From NCBI GenBank assembly GCA_963210315.1, contig OY723246.1:248001-312000 (forward strand): 64,000 nucleotides of DNA, written 5' to 3'. How positions within the stretch are numbered: the first letter of the stretch is position 1; every line of letters starts with the position of its first letter. A program made the position numbers and the translations under genes. Positions 18,991 through 30,446 of the stretch are shown in pieces. The notes beneath the pieces are model-generated. The model made no database searches, was not told the DNA's origin, and saw only the letters and a list, made by a program, of their open reading frames with translations. The DNA comes from Rhynchopus euleeides. Taxonomy: Eukaryota > Euglenozoa > Diplonemea > Diplonemida > Diplonemidae.

Positions 18991-20664
18991 AGTTGGGGTT
19001 GGGGATATTAGGGAGAGAAAAGGTTTGTACTTCTGTCAGTGGGATGATATGGGTGTGTGATGTCCGGCACTGTGCTCACAGCATAGGGGTGGGTGGGCGT
19101 TCCGGCCTTGCCAGTGATCCCCTCGTATCAAGCTTTTTTTGAAAGGAAAAGAAAGTGACCTAATCCACCTCGCCTCCACTAAATCGCCCAGGGTCGCCCA
19201 CCACTCGCCCACACTCGCCTAGGATAGCACCGTTTTCGGTCAGTCAGCCAGCCACTCACTCACTCCCTCACTCTCACTCACACTCCCTCACTGTCACTTA
19301 CTCTCTTACTCACTCTCTGCCACCCTTTGTTCGTCAACGAGTTGAAGCTCCTTCGGAGATTCGGGATGGCAAGGAGAGCTTGTGTGGCTCGTCATCGCCT
19401 CGTTCACCGGCCTGCAATCCAGTACGAGACGATTCACCCTCCGTACACTGGCTCACCATCCTCGCAGGCAGGCGCGACACAGGACCTGGCTTTGGTATCG
19501 AACCCTTCACATGTGACTGGAACGTCGCCGGGTTGTCCACCATACCCAGCACAGCCGTCTTGCTTGGTTCTGCCATGAGCACTCCGAGGTTGACCTTCCC
19601 AGATGGGAACTCCTCCGGCCGCTGCACCTATTCGCACTGTGAACCCAGCCCCCCGAACTCGCGCATCGCCGCTCGCACACCCGAGGGGGATGCGGACACG
19701 TCCACCTCCACGTCCTCCGGGGGGTCAGCCGGGTCGTACTTCCACCCGCACCCCAACGACCCGAACCGCAGAGCGTCGACCAGCACGTCGAGCCGCCCCC
19801 TCCGGGGCCCGGCTACGCCTGCAGCCGGGCTGTCGCCCTCGCGACCTGCTCCCGCCACCGGGGGTTCGTAGAGCGCATGTATATGCGCGTCGTTTCCCCC
19901 TTTTTGTGGCGGAGGAGCTTCTTGATCTCCTTGGTCCGCCACGCTCACCGGAAGGGCAGCCGCTCCGCGGCCGCCCTTCCGGTGACCTCGAAGGTGTGTT
20001 CGAAGTGCCATTTCCCATGGCACCTCTCGGGTTTGCGCGCTGCAGAGCTCGCCCCAGCTCTTTCCCGCCGGTGGCGAGCTGCTGTCAGGACCGGATCTGC
20101 GGATGCAGATGGCCATGACACTTGCTGATTTACACAGCACCCATGACACAGAGACATTGGTAGGGTTGGTGCATGTTGGGTGTAACTGGTGGGACACAGA
20201 AACACGGCAGAACAGTATCCTGAGGGTTGGGCACAGGGGGGTGGGGTGGGTGCAGTAATGGAAAGGAAAACAGGGCACGCTAACCAGCTTCGCTCAATAT
20301 TGCAGAGTGCTGAAGACTCACCGACCAGGCGGGTGAGAAACAGGGCCACGTGCCGTGCGTGAAAGAGGCCGATCGTGGGGAAACACAAACCGCGCCATCT
20401 CTCGGGGATCTTCACTACGGTGGGGGTCTTCGCTACGGTACTGACAACATTCATTCTGGTGCATTTCCGCCTAGCTATTGAGGCGCCTGAAACAGAGAAG
20501 GTTGTTAAACTTCTCATGAACTTCTGAGAGAATGGGTCCGTCACAATATTATGGACGCACCATCAATTCGAGGCGGAAAACTGCCGAACTTTGTCGAAAG
20601 AAGGCCTAAAGCGAAGACCCCCTCTGTCTCGAAGTGTGTCAAGTGTGCCACATATATATTTTGT
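18991..20664. other. Intergenic, one possible decayed gene
   Basis: Contains CACTC-type simple repeats at about 19255-19320, the minus-strand open frames described separately, and a copy of GGGGTCTTCGCTACGG at about 20423 related to the element K termini. No other gene is supported. Confidence 0.4.
19334..20278 (-). pseudogene. Possible decayed or intron-containing gene of unknown function
   Basis: One minus-strand frame stays open for 216 codons, meets a single TAG at 19630-19628, and continues in the same frame for 97 more codons. The part around the stop looks protein-like on both sides (LVDALRFGSLGCGWKYDPAD before it; PSGKVNLGVLMAEPSKTAVL after it). The N-terminal half is less convincing. 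It could be a pseudogene with one nonsense mutation, a gene whose exon starts after the AG at the stop, or chance in GC-rich DNA. No family is recognised. Confidence 0.25.
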
Positions 20665-20772
20665 GAGGGAAGGAGGGAGGGAGGGAGGGAGGGAGGGAGG
20701 GAGGGAGGGAGGGAGGGAGGGAGGGAGGGAGGGAGGGAGGGAGGGAGGGAGGGAGGGAGGGAGGGAGGGAGG
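20665..20772. repeat. (GGGA)n microsatellite, about 105 bp
   Basis: An uninterrupted polypurine GGGA/GGAG tract of roughly 26 units. It could form triplex or G-quadruplex structures and will vary in length between isolates. Confidence 0.95.
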
Positions 20773-22871
20773 GGTGGGGGTTTTTTTTGTGAGGGGAGCG
20801 CGCTGGTCGAATAAAGCGGGGCGGGTGCATCGCCCTTCCACCCTCGCATTTGCGGAGGCAGCGGGCGAGGGAGGGGGTCCAGTGAAGGGGAGGGGGGGGG
20901 GCGTGGGAAGGCTCGGGCACTAACAGCCCCGCCAACTGCAGCACCCATCGCCCGGCCGCCCCCCCCCCCCTCTTTGGGGAGCCTCATCAAAGGCCATTGT
21001 TGTGGCGAACACACGACACGGCAATACGAACTTCCCGTACACCTCCCCGACAGCATCCCCCAGGCGCGCTGCCCTCTAGTGGGGCTGTGACTTGAGATGC
21101 GATGAGAGATGAGCTGATGAAACATCATACTTTCATTCGATTCAAAGGTGCCCCCGATGCCAGGGGTGATCTCCCACTCTTGCTTGGGTTTCCTTGAGCA
21201 ATTTGAACAATTTTGTTTGCGTCAAACGCACCGAAGGCGTTCAGAACTAAAAAGGTTGCAGGTGGGGGTGCACTGGTTTGTTCACCTTACACTCCGCACC
21301 CCCAACGTGGCAGGTAACCAGAAGGTTGCACATACAAAACAAAAGAAACCCGGCAATCCTTTTTTAGCCGTGTTCGCAGCGCCGCCTCCTGGTGAGAGGG
21401 AGACGCTGTTTCGTGTTCTAGGCCCTCCTTTTGGTTGATTTCCTCCACGGGCACTTTCCGTGCGCTCGCCTTGTGTGAAGGCGAGGATGATGCGAACAAC
21501 AACGGCGAGTGGACATGAGTCAGCCCTGACAAAGCCGCGGCTTCTCCCCCACACCCTACAGAGTGCGTCTCAGAAGAAGGCCCATCGTGGAGGGCCAAGC
21601 GTGTATGATGAAGTGAAGTAAAGACACACACCTCGCCACCGCGGGCAGGAAGCGGGGCCCCCCACCCTGTTCCTTCCACAACACGGAGCTGGCACACCCT
21701 GTAGGGGGGCGAGGGGTATGGGCGGTTGTAGGTCATACAGTTGGGGGCGGGGTTGATCAAACAGCGGAGCTCATTTCGATCACTAAAGTCAGAGCGTAAA
21801 ACACCACCCACCCACCCACCCACCCCCGCATGGCGGGCTCTCGATGCATCGTGATACTTTGCATCGCTTGGGTGATTTGAGCAAGCTTTGGCATTCTGTC
21901 TGGGGGCAGACACATTCCTGGTCAAAAAAGCCAACTGAAAAAAAGGAGCCGGCGGCACGTAATGTGTTTGTTTGTGCAACCGGCAAAACAGTTCTTCCGA
22001 ACCGATTCCCTGGAGGGGAGGGGGCCTGTCCCGCACACCTGTATCTCAAGACTGTGTTGAGGCCCCTGTGTTGAGCGGCAGCCAGGGTGCTAATCCTAAA
22101 AGGTGACTCCGTCCCTTCCGCCTGCTACCCCTCCGTGCGCTGGGGACGGCGTCAAAAAATGGGGGGGGTGGGGGGGTATGGATTTTCATCCGCTGTGAAA
22201 AACTGTTCTCTTTCTCAAAGACAAGAAGAATCCAGCACAGGCCGCAACGCCTGATCACAGCAGAGCAAAGAGGGAAAACGGGACTGGCTCGAGACCCCCC
22301 CCCCCCTCTCCCACCCAGCCACCCACAGCGCTGGATCTGGCGAGGGGGCACAGCGGGTACACGAGGCAGGCCCCAATGTTCCGTTCTGCAGGGGGCACAT
22401 GAGAGTTTTCCGAGAAAACGGTGCGAAGAGCTCTAAGTGGAAAAGGCAAACGGGGCGCCCCGCCGAAAATGCCTGGGGGTGGGTGGGTGGCCACCCAACC
22501 ATCCGAGCTCTGGCAGGCAGTGGGTTGGCCCAGGGGGCCCGGATCAGTGTTGTGTGTAGTTTGTGATGCACACCGTTGCCCGTTTGCAACAAAACGAACA
22601 CAAGGAAGGGGGGTGGGGGTGGGTGGCCGACACTGTATATAGCATGCTAGGCAATCCGTTCTGCACACCTCACTGGCGCACAGGGAAGGCCCATAAAGGC
22701 CCATAATGCAAATCCAGGAGGAAATCGTGCGAGTTTGGATCCTGTGTGCACGGGCATTCATAAAACAAGCGGGCAAAAGCAGAGGAGACAAAACAGGAGA
22801 ACCGCCACAACAAAGTATTCATATCGCGCATCTTTCCTTCGCCACCTCGACACTGTGCTTTGCAACTGGCT
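20773..22871. other. Intergenic, no supported gene
   Basis: Open frames here are low-complexity or overlap on both strands with no domain features. A sequence at about 21941-21984 (AAGGAGCCGGC...GTTTGTGCAACCGG) is shared with about 33941 and 35141. Long G-runs occur at about 20890, 22160 and 22295. Confidence 0.45.
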
Positions 22872-22873
22872 TA

Positions 22874-25800
22874 CTGGGGGGGGGGCAATTAATCGTGCAT
22901 AGTCGAATAATCGTGCATAGTCAAATAATAGTGCCTTTTTGAAACGGGCATTTATAAAGTTTTTTCCGCTGAATAATCGTGCACACCACGATTATTCACT
23001 TTTTTTGGTTTAGGCTATTTCTGGTGCAAAAGTACATCTCATTCATGCTCATCAATGCTTGCTTCTCGTTGTAGCAGGCAACATGCGACACCCAATCTCA
23101 CCATCAAACCATAGGAGGGACCACACAAGCCGGAGGGAGGGGGGGTACTCCGGCGCATGTGGGCGGGGGTGGGATGATTCCCGATGTGCTGGGTGCTGCC
23201 GGGCTGGTGCTCCTCTGGGGGATACTGTGCGACTACTACCAGGAGGATCATGAAGACCTGCCGCAGCAGATGCCGCAACCCCGCAGGGGGCGCCGGGTTC
23301 GCCGCCGTGTTTTCTGCTGGGGAGGGAGGGTCCTTCGTGGAGGGGGGAAATCCACGTTCCCAGCTCCGGTTTCGCGCCTCGTGCCAGGTTACTGGCTGTC
23401 CAGCTCGGATGTGCATGCCCTTTTGCATCGATACCTGATGCCGCCTGGGGAGGCACTCGTCACTCGCATCCCGAATCCTGCATTCAATGCAGCAATCAAC
23501 CCCCTTGGTTGTCGGTACTCCGAGTACGAGCGCTTCCCCCAGCTCACAAGGGGTATGAAATCCGCCCCTGGCAGCCCCAATGCTGTCCCAAACTGGGTCC
23601 CGACGTCGACATGGCAGGGTTCGATTGTGAACACACATGCCGACGACGGCCTCCACTGGGTTTTCTGCATTTTTCGGGAGCAGGAGTGCTTTGTTGTGGA
23701 TGATTTGGAGATCGTTGAGGGCTCCCCACTCCTCCTGGCTCAACTGAGGGAAAAATTTCAGGTTGTTCGCATTTTTCAGTCGGGGTTTCAGAAGGACGGC
23801 TGGTCGTGTGGTCTTCAGAGCACACGGCATGCCTGTCACTTCTTCCCAAGCCGTGTGCATGAGCTGGAGACCCTGGATGCATTGGAGCAGGAAGTCCTTC
23901 AGTGCCGTGCTGCTTCGCGTGCTACACTCGCGAAGATGCTCAACGACCTGAAAAAGGAGCGCATCCGCCAGGCCAGGCCTCCTGATGAGCCTCCTGCCAG
24001 TCACCCTGCTGGGTCTCCTGCTGAGCCTCCTGCTGGGTCTCCTGCTGAGCCTCCTGGGTCTGCAGACGTCTCCTGCGAGAGAGAGGGAGAAGATGTCACT
24101 GTTGATGATGATGACAACAGGGACAACGACTTACTGGTTGACCACAAAGAGGGGTTGACTGACTGTGAAAAAGGGGATGCTTTGGAGGAACAGGGACAAG
24201 GGGACCCAGGTGCCGCTGGAGCTGACAATCCTGCAACAGTTGTGTCGGTTGAAAGCCTCCAGGCATTTCTCACCAAGGAACGTGAAAAGAACTGCAAAGC
24301 CCCTTTGACTGTCAAAGGGGTCAAGAAGTATGCGGTGTACTCTATCGCATACAAACATGCTGTTGCAACGCTCCTGCGCCAACCTGGCGTGCCCATCCTT
24401 GACACCATGCGGAAATCACTGCTGGGGAAGCCCTCGGTGAGCGCATTGGGCACGACTGCTGATCGCTGGCGCGAGGCTTACCCTGAGAACCTGAAGTCTA
24501 TTCCGGATATTCTCCCTCGCAAGGCTGCCCCAAAGCGGGAACCTGGTGCTGGGCGCCCTTCGTTCCACCCAGAGATTGAACAGTATGTGCTCGCGAAGGT
24601 GACAGAGCGGAGGGAAAACAAATTGCCCACAACCAGGCGCAAGGTGCATGACATCGCTCTTTCCTATTCTCCACAGCCCGAGGGCTTCAAGGGAAGCACG
24701 GAATGGGTTGATGCCTGGGCAAAGAGGCACGGTTTTGATTTTGTGGCCCCACGCACCATCAAGGTGCCGATTGAGAAAGCAAAGACCCAGGTGCACAGCT
24801 TTTGGAACACGCTGCGGTGGTTGTCCCTCGGGGAATCCCGCACCCTCCTCGCTCATCCCCATGGGACTTTCGATCTGGTTATCAATGCCGACGAAACCCC
24901 AATGTACAAGTCCTCTGCAAAGCGCGAAAAGGTTCTCTCCTCCACCACAGACACGCAGCTTGTGACTGATGTTGATGCAGGGAGGAACCGCTTTGCAACA
25001 CTCTTGGGGACTGTGACTTTCAATGCACGGTCCAGAACAATTGTTCCCACGAAGCAATTGATCGTTTTCCGGGGCACAGGGGCCAGGATTTCGAAGGAGG
25101 AGCTTGCTGTGCATACCAAAGCAGGGGTCAACGTCGCTTATCAGCAGACGGGGTGGGTAAAAGATGAGGAGTGGAAAGTGTGGATCGACAAAATTTTGGT
25201 CCCACTTTGCAAAAATAAGCGAGTGCTGATAATTTTTGATGCTGCAACGACACACACGAAGCAAGCGAACCTGCAATATCTGCAGAGAAAAACAGGGGCA
25301 AAGTACGCAGTCATCCCTGGGGGCTTGACTTCGTCGTTGCAGTATCTTGATGTGTTTGGGTTTGCGGGGTTTAAAACCTCATTTCATCGCCACCTCGATG
25401 AAATGAAGGACACAGCCACCATTGCATCGCGGGGTTCGGATCTGCGGCAGGATGTCCGCTTCAGCGACAGGTGGTATCGTGAAGCGATGTCGACTTCTGT
25501 GGGCGCAGTCTGGGGGGCATCTGTGGAGAACGTTGGTGATGAGGAGGTGGCAACGCGCCTCAAGGGGTTGGGGTATGTTCTGAACCTCTCAGGTTCAGAA
25601 GACGGCTGCGTGACTGCCCCCTGCTTTCCCGAGCTGAGATTTCGCCCTGTCCCCCTGAAGCTCCACAAGCAGATGCGGGGGCTCGACCTTGCTCGGCAGT
25701 GTGGGTATCTTCCGGTGCTGTCGAAAATCTTTGCTGATGCTGCCGCAGATCTGAATGCGCAGGAAAAGGCAGTGGCGTCACAGGAACGGTCTCAGGTGGG

Positions 25801-26863
25801 AGTGCAAAGTACCCTGAGCAGCTGGGTCAATCCAAGTGGCCGAATCCGGGTGAACAGCCTGTCACAGCCCTCGACGCAGACGCTCCCCACACCGGCCTCT
25901 GAGACAACACCAACACCCCCGACTCTTCTGAACCCTGACCCCCAGCCCACTCCGACAACAACACCTGCGGCTGTCCCTGGCAATCCTTCGCTCATTTCGC
26001 AGGGACCGAAGCGGAAGCGGCACCTGTGCAGCCTGTGCAAGAAGCCTGGCCACAATATTAAGAGGTGCCGGAATGCGCCCGCGGTCTTGAAGCAGTAAGT
26101 GTGCTTCCTGCTCGAACTTCCTGCCCATACGGCGCAAAGGCCCTTTTTTTTCTGTCTGAATGGGCATCGCATTTTTTCTGCAAGTTCCTGTGGCATCTGC
26201 ACTTTCAACTGCCTCTGAATCAGAGGCAGGTGTTTCGGGGCAGCATGCATGCACCACCCATACTTGCCATCGAGTTCCACGGCCTGTCCACTCAAACGCC
26301 GAACGTCTCTTGCCCAGGGATAAACTTCATATCCCGAGCCCCACTGAACAGGGGAACCTTGAAACACCTGGTGGTGGTTTCTTCTTCCTGAACTGTTGAA
26401 TTTTCACCACCAAGAGGTTGTCCTTGTACCTTTTCAACGAGCCTCGCACAAACCGTGATACCGTGTGGCATGTTTCAACTTTCGCGACCGTGTCTTCGTA
26501 CCCTTGCAATGCCTGCCCGATTGCGTGCAAGAAGCTCCACAACTTGACAACGTGGAAGACCCACCATTACCCGGGTGGTGGAAGTGTCCTCAGCAAGTTT
26601 GGATGGCAGAGCAAGAGTGGCCGGACTCAGCCCCCGTACACCCCGCGACCCCCTCCCAGCCAGATTATATAACTCGGTCCCCTCCCCCTCACCAGGAATA
26701 CGTACTTTTGCACCAGAAATAGCCTAAAACTTCAAAAAGTGAATAATCGTGCACACCACGATTATTCCCCCCCGTCAACTTTTTTTCTTTTTTTGGGCCC
26801 CTCAATTATACCCGCCCGTTCGCCAATTAATAGTGGAGTGCACGATTAATTGCCCCCCCCCAG
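22874..26863 (+). mobile_element. Complete pogo-like DNA transposon A, 3,990 bp
   Basis: The left end is CTGGGGGGGGGGCAATTAAT and the right end is its complement with a slightly shorter G-tract. A TA flanks each end (22872-22873, 26864-26865), so the empty site reads GGCTTAAAGG. Subterminal regions carry the word AATAATCGTGCA several times, including near-palindromic pairs at about 22972-22998 and 26743-26768. One long gene fills the centre. DDE chemistry, a CENP-B/Tc5-type DNA-binding region and TA target place it in the pogo branch of Tc1/mariner. Ends, target duplication and reading frame are all intact, so it may be active. Confidence 0.88.
23174..26098 (+). CDS. Pogo-like transposase with N-terminal Ulp1-like cysteine protease domain
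   Basis: 974 residues from the ATG at 23174 (MIPDVLGAAGLVLLWG). Residues about 60-230 resemble Ulp1/C48 SUMO-protease folds: YWLSSSDVHALLHRYL, His161 in DDGLHWVFCIF, Asp176/177 in CFVVDDLEI, and Cys212 in QKDGWSCGLQS with the usual Gln/Asp-rich lead. Residues about 455-530 form a CENP-B/Tc5-type helix-turn-helix (LPTTRRKVHDIAL, STEWVDAWAKRHGF). The DDE domain follows: Asp573 in INADETPMYK, Asp689 in IIFDAATTH and Asp726 in YLDVFGF, with 36 residues between the last two. Near residue 877 QSTLSSWV is a PCNA-box-like motif. The C-terminus ends with zinc knuckle CSLCKKPGHNIKRC. Protease activity is inferred from motifs. Confidence 0.88.
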   Translation: MIPDVLGAAGLVLLWGILCDYYQEDHEDLPQQMPQPRRGRRVRRRVFCWGGRVLRGGGKSTFPAPVSRLVPGYWLSSSDVHALLHRYLMPPGEALVTRIPNPAFNAAINPLGCRYSEYERFPQLTRGMKSAPGSPNAVPNWVPTSTWQGSIVNTHADDGLHWVFCIFREQECFVVDDLEIVEGSPLLLAQLREKFQVVRIFQSGFQKDGWSCGLQSTRHACHFFPSRVHELETLDALEQEVLQCRAASRATLAKMLNDLKKERIRQARPPDEPPASHPAGSPAEPPAGSPAEPPGSADVSCEREGEDVTVDDDDNRDNDLLVDHKEGLTDCEKGDALEEQGQGDPGAAGADNPATVVSVESLQAFLTKEREKNCKAPLTVKGVKKYAVYSIAYKHAVATLLRQPGVPILDTMRKSLLGKPSVSALGTTADRWREAYPENLKSIPDILPRKAAPKREPGAGRPSFHPEIEQYVLAKVTERRENKLPTTRRKVHDIALSYSPQPEGFKGSTEWVDAWAKRHGFDFVAPRTIKVPIEKAKTQVHSFWNTLRWLSLGESRTLLAHPHGTFDLVINADETPMYKSSAKREKVLSSTTDTQLVTDVDAGRNRFATLLGTVTFNARSRTIVPTKQLIVFRGTGARISKEELAVHTKAGVNVAYQQTGWVKDEEWKVWIDKILVPLCKNKRVLIIFDAATTHTKQANLQYLQRKTGAKYAVIPGGLTSSLQYLDVFGFAGFKTSFHRHLDEMKDTATIASRGSDLRQDVRFSDRWYREAMSTSVGAVWGASVENVGDEEVATRLKGLGYVLNLSGSEDGCVTAPCFPELRFRPVPLKLHKQMRGLDLARQCGYLPVLSKIFADAAADLNAQEKAVASQERSQVGVQSTLSSWVNPSGRIRVNSLSQPSTQTLPTPASETTPTPPTLLNPDPQPTPTTTPAAVPGNPSLISQGPKRKRHLCSLCKKPGHNIKRCRNAPAVLKQ

Positions 26864-26865
26864 TA

Positions 26866-27894
26866 AAGGAACCCTGGCAGGCGTTGCGATGATGCCGGCA
26901 CCTCCCAGCTGGAAATGCCTCAAAAAAGGCAATTGCCAGGGGGTGTGGTGACAACGCATGTCTGGTGTGGGTGTTTATGACGGTCCGGCAAAGCCGGATC
27001 TTCAGGCACCCTTCGTTCGCACAAACAGAGAAGATCTTCCCGAAAAGCACAGGCAGGCGATCCTGGGCAGCCGTGCTGGGCACACTTTGTTTTAACACAG
27101 AGAGCAAAAGGCAAACTGCCAGCACGAAACGCCCGAACTGACTGCACACACGGGGGGCGTGTGGGGGTGTCCCATCAATAAGATTTCCCGACGATTCCCG
27201 CCGCCGCATCAGCAGCAATCCTGTTGGGGCAACAAAGACACGACGCGGGGACGATCCCACTCTAACGACCTAAAAGGCCAGCACTGGACATACGCAATCC
27301 TGACAGAGCCCAACCTGCGGGATGGGATCATCGCAGAAGGGGGAAGCCTCAGAGGACACTCCCTCAGAAGGGCAAAAACAGGCTCTGCTTCGGACTGTAG
27401 TAACCCGCCCCCCCCCCCCCCCCCCGCCGGCTAGAGCGGTTTTTTCGAGCGAGTGATACTTTTGACACCACCAAACGGATTCCAAACATCCTTGGAAACG
27501 AGCACGCACCACAGATGAGTGTGGGTGGGTTTGCAGATGATGGTCATCGCAAAATATCCCGTGGTAGCAACCCCTCCCTATGTCCCGTATGCTTGCTTGT
27601 TTTGATGCTTCTCTACGCACGCAAAACTATCTGTGCCCCCGTGGTATCGTGAAGTAGGCCCCGCAGGTTTCGCATACAGTCGGCCACACCTCCAGAAAAC
27701 TATCTGTGCCCCCGCTGGATCGTGAAGTGAATGCAAATAAGCGACAGCTAGGCACCGGGGGCCTCCCGTCTACTTCCCAGCCCGATGAAGTGGTGTGAGG
27801 GTCGTAAGATGCAGCAAAACGACACAGAAAGGTCCCCTGGATTGGCTGCACCACGAATGAGCAGAAAAAATAATGCATGTGCAAATTTTTATTT
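26866..27894. other. Intergenic, no supported gene
   Basis: Nothing recognised. It includes a poly-C run at about 27409-27425 and a duplicated phrase containing ACTATCTGTGCCCCCG (about 27627 and 27699). Confidence 0.45.
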
Positions 27895-27898
27895 TTAA

Positions 27899-29882
27899 CC
27901 CTTTAAGTCCCAAGGCGCAATATATTGCGCCTACACTTTCGGTTCACATTTTGTTAGCACGCATTTTTGTCTTTTTGGCAAACCCTGGGCACCATGAAAA
28001 GGGTTTGGACAGTTCTTTTCAAGACAACAAAAATCGACGAGATATCTGTCTGTCGGTTGCCCGCCGTCACCCCTGAGAATCTGGGCCCAGGTCGGGTTTT
28101 CAGGTGAAAACAGCATTCTGGGCCCTTGGTTTTCTGTGCACACCCCAACAAGGTCTGGCATACTTTGCCGGGGGTCTTTGTGCCCGACCCTGGTCATCTG
28201 GTAAAGGGGACTCGAGAACCTTTCCAAGGAATCAAGACCCGCCCAGATATACCCCGATGTGGTGCACGTGTCAACTGAAGGCAAGGGAGTGCCTGATTGT
28301 CAATTCCTCGCCTGTCAAAATGTACCTGGGACCCCCCGTGTTTAAGTCCCCCCCCTTGGAGACGATTTTCGGCCGGGGGGACTTAAACACGGGGGGGGCG
28401 GACCTAAACGCAGGGGGGGCTTAAACACGGGGGTGGCACGGTGGAGACCAAGAAGACCTCTTCCGCTTCCGTCGTAGGGGGGGTGATTCTGGTCCGGATG
28501 GACTTTTGGCACCCCCCTTTTCGACTCTGACAGCACCTGGAGGGCACCAGGTGGCCTCGCGGCCACTTGATGACCCTCCAGACCGGCCCACCCCGTGTTT
28601 AGGTCCACCTGTGTTTAAGTTCCCCCCCCCCTGCCAGACCCCCAGGGGGGGGACTTAAGCACGGGGGAAAGGGAGGGGGGCTTATACACGGGGGGTCCCA
28701 GGTCTGGGTGATATCTTATCCTGGCCTTGGGCCGTGCCCAGATTGAGCCAAGCTAAACCAGAAGAGTGTCTGATCTACTTGGGGAGAACATATTCGAGGC
28801 GCTTCTCTCTTCCGTGCGCAGTTGCAGCACCGAGTAGTCTGCAATAATACGAGACGCGGGGTGCTGTCCTCTCTGCGGCGACATCTGGTCGAGAACTCAG
28901 AGGAGAGGGTAGACGGACACTGGCGACATCCCGGGGTAGTAGAGCGAGCGCATGGCGACATCTCTGCGAACACTCTCTCTGGCTCAGCACTGCTGCGAAG
29001 CACAACAGTTGCCCTTGCAGCCGTCTGAGACAGACTTCCTGCGAGTGATTGAGGAAATAACCCCTTTTCGGGTGTTTTCCCACGGTTTCAAAGGGAAAAA
29101 AGGCACTGAACATAGGCAAAAACCGCCTTGCCCATTCAGTGGCTTCATTCTCAGTCCTTTTGGCCGAACTTTTTTTTTCGTCGATGCAATTTGACTCGTT
29201 CTTTTTTTTTTTTTCGCGTATCCGTCAGGTGGACCACCGGGTGGGGAGAGATCCGGTGTGAGGCACTTGGGTCCGTCCAGGTGGGCAGGGGGAACCTGGG
29301 GGCGGGGGGCCTCAAAACCCGTCTACCAGTGCCGCTTCTAATCTCGTCGGTCTTGTCCCAACCACCACCAGCCAGCCCAGAACGCCCTGACGCTGCGACC
29401 TCGTCGATTTTTCCGTTTCGCCCATCCGCCCAACTCCGCCAACCCAACCAGCCCTACCCTTTCTCCCAGTCAGGGCGGTACTCACACGAGCGGCAAAGCG
29501 CTGGGGGAGGGGGGGGGGACATCAATAGGGGAGGGGAGGGGGGGGGAGGAAGGGATTCTTTCCAATAGGGGAGGGGAGGGGGGGGGAGGAAGGGGTTCTT
29601 TCCAATAACGCCATCTTCGGATGACTTTTTGGGGAGCCCCGGCACCCAAAAATTTTTGCTTTCGAAAATCTGCCATTTTTTCACCCTCAAATTCACTGTT
29701 TGTTGGCCGTGCGAAAAAAGAGACATTTTTTTCGGGGCCAAAAAATGGCCATCGTGGAATCTTTCAGTCAAACGCGTTCATATACGGCCAGGGTCGGGCA
29801 GAAAAACGAAAATTGAAGCAACTTGGTGTCCAAGGAGAAAAATCGGCCAAAATGGCCCAAAATAGCCTTGGGACTTAAAGGG
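27899..29882. mobile_element. piggyBac-like non-autonomous element L, 1,984 bp
   Basis: Ends are CCCTTTAAGTCCCAAGGC and its perfect complement, with TTAA immediately left (27895-27898). On the right the flank reads TTA followed by element B. Removing B and one copy of its TA duplication gives GGGTTAAAGAAT, so the right flank was also TTAA. CCC...GGG ends with a TTAA target are diagnostic of piggyBac. No transposase-sized frame is present. MITE F1 is inserted inside. Confidence 0.8.
28325..28702. mobile_element. MITE F, copy 1, 378 bp
   Basis: The ends are CCTGGGACCCCCCGTG and its complement. TA flanks the left side; the right flank is TC, probably a mutated TA. The interior repeats GTGTTTAAGTCCCCCC in both orientations. 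A second copy in opposite orientation lies at 43874-44238, and a 3' scrap of the same sequence lies at about 11845-11868. It is non-coding. Confidence 0.8.
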
Positions 29883-30446
29883 TTACAGGGGGGGGTCAAA
29901 TAAACGTACTTAGTTGAATAGTAGTACTTAGCCGAATAGTAGTACTTATTTTTTTGGGGCTCTGGGGCACGTTGGGCCGTTGAATAGTAGTACTTACTTT
30001 TCACCCTTTTTTTGGGGGAAATTTTTCGTTTTTTTTGAGATTTTCTTTTTGGAGACACACAAATCTGCAAACTTTGGGGCAAGGAATGGGGACAACGGGG
30101 TCTATTGGTGCCACTTAGGGGAACCAGGGTGCACGGGGTCCGTAGAGGGGGGAAGTGACCTACGCTCAAAGATATGTCGTGACGAAGGGAATCGGGGCAT
30201 CCCCCCTCAGACACATACGGACGGGAAACCAGCGAACCCGCAAACTCCTGCGGTCCAGAGGCATCAGAACCACTGCTGAAGACCGCAAACCCGGAAACCC
30301 GCAAACTCCTGGGGTCCAGAGGCGTCAAAATCACTGCTGAAGAGCGGCGCGCATTAAACGACTCCTCATCTACGGCGTCCGCAGTCCCTACCACCAACGA
30401 GAAGATGTGGACGGATGGCCCCAGACACACCTCACCATAGATGTAG

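Noticed and set aside
21287-22036. 249-codon minus-strand frame
   Set aside because: No domain, uneven composition, overlapped by other frames, and part of it is a dispersed repeat shared with 35141.
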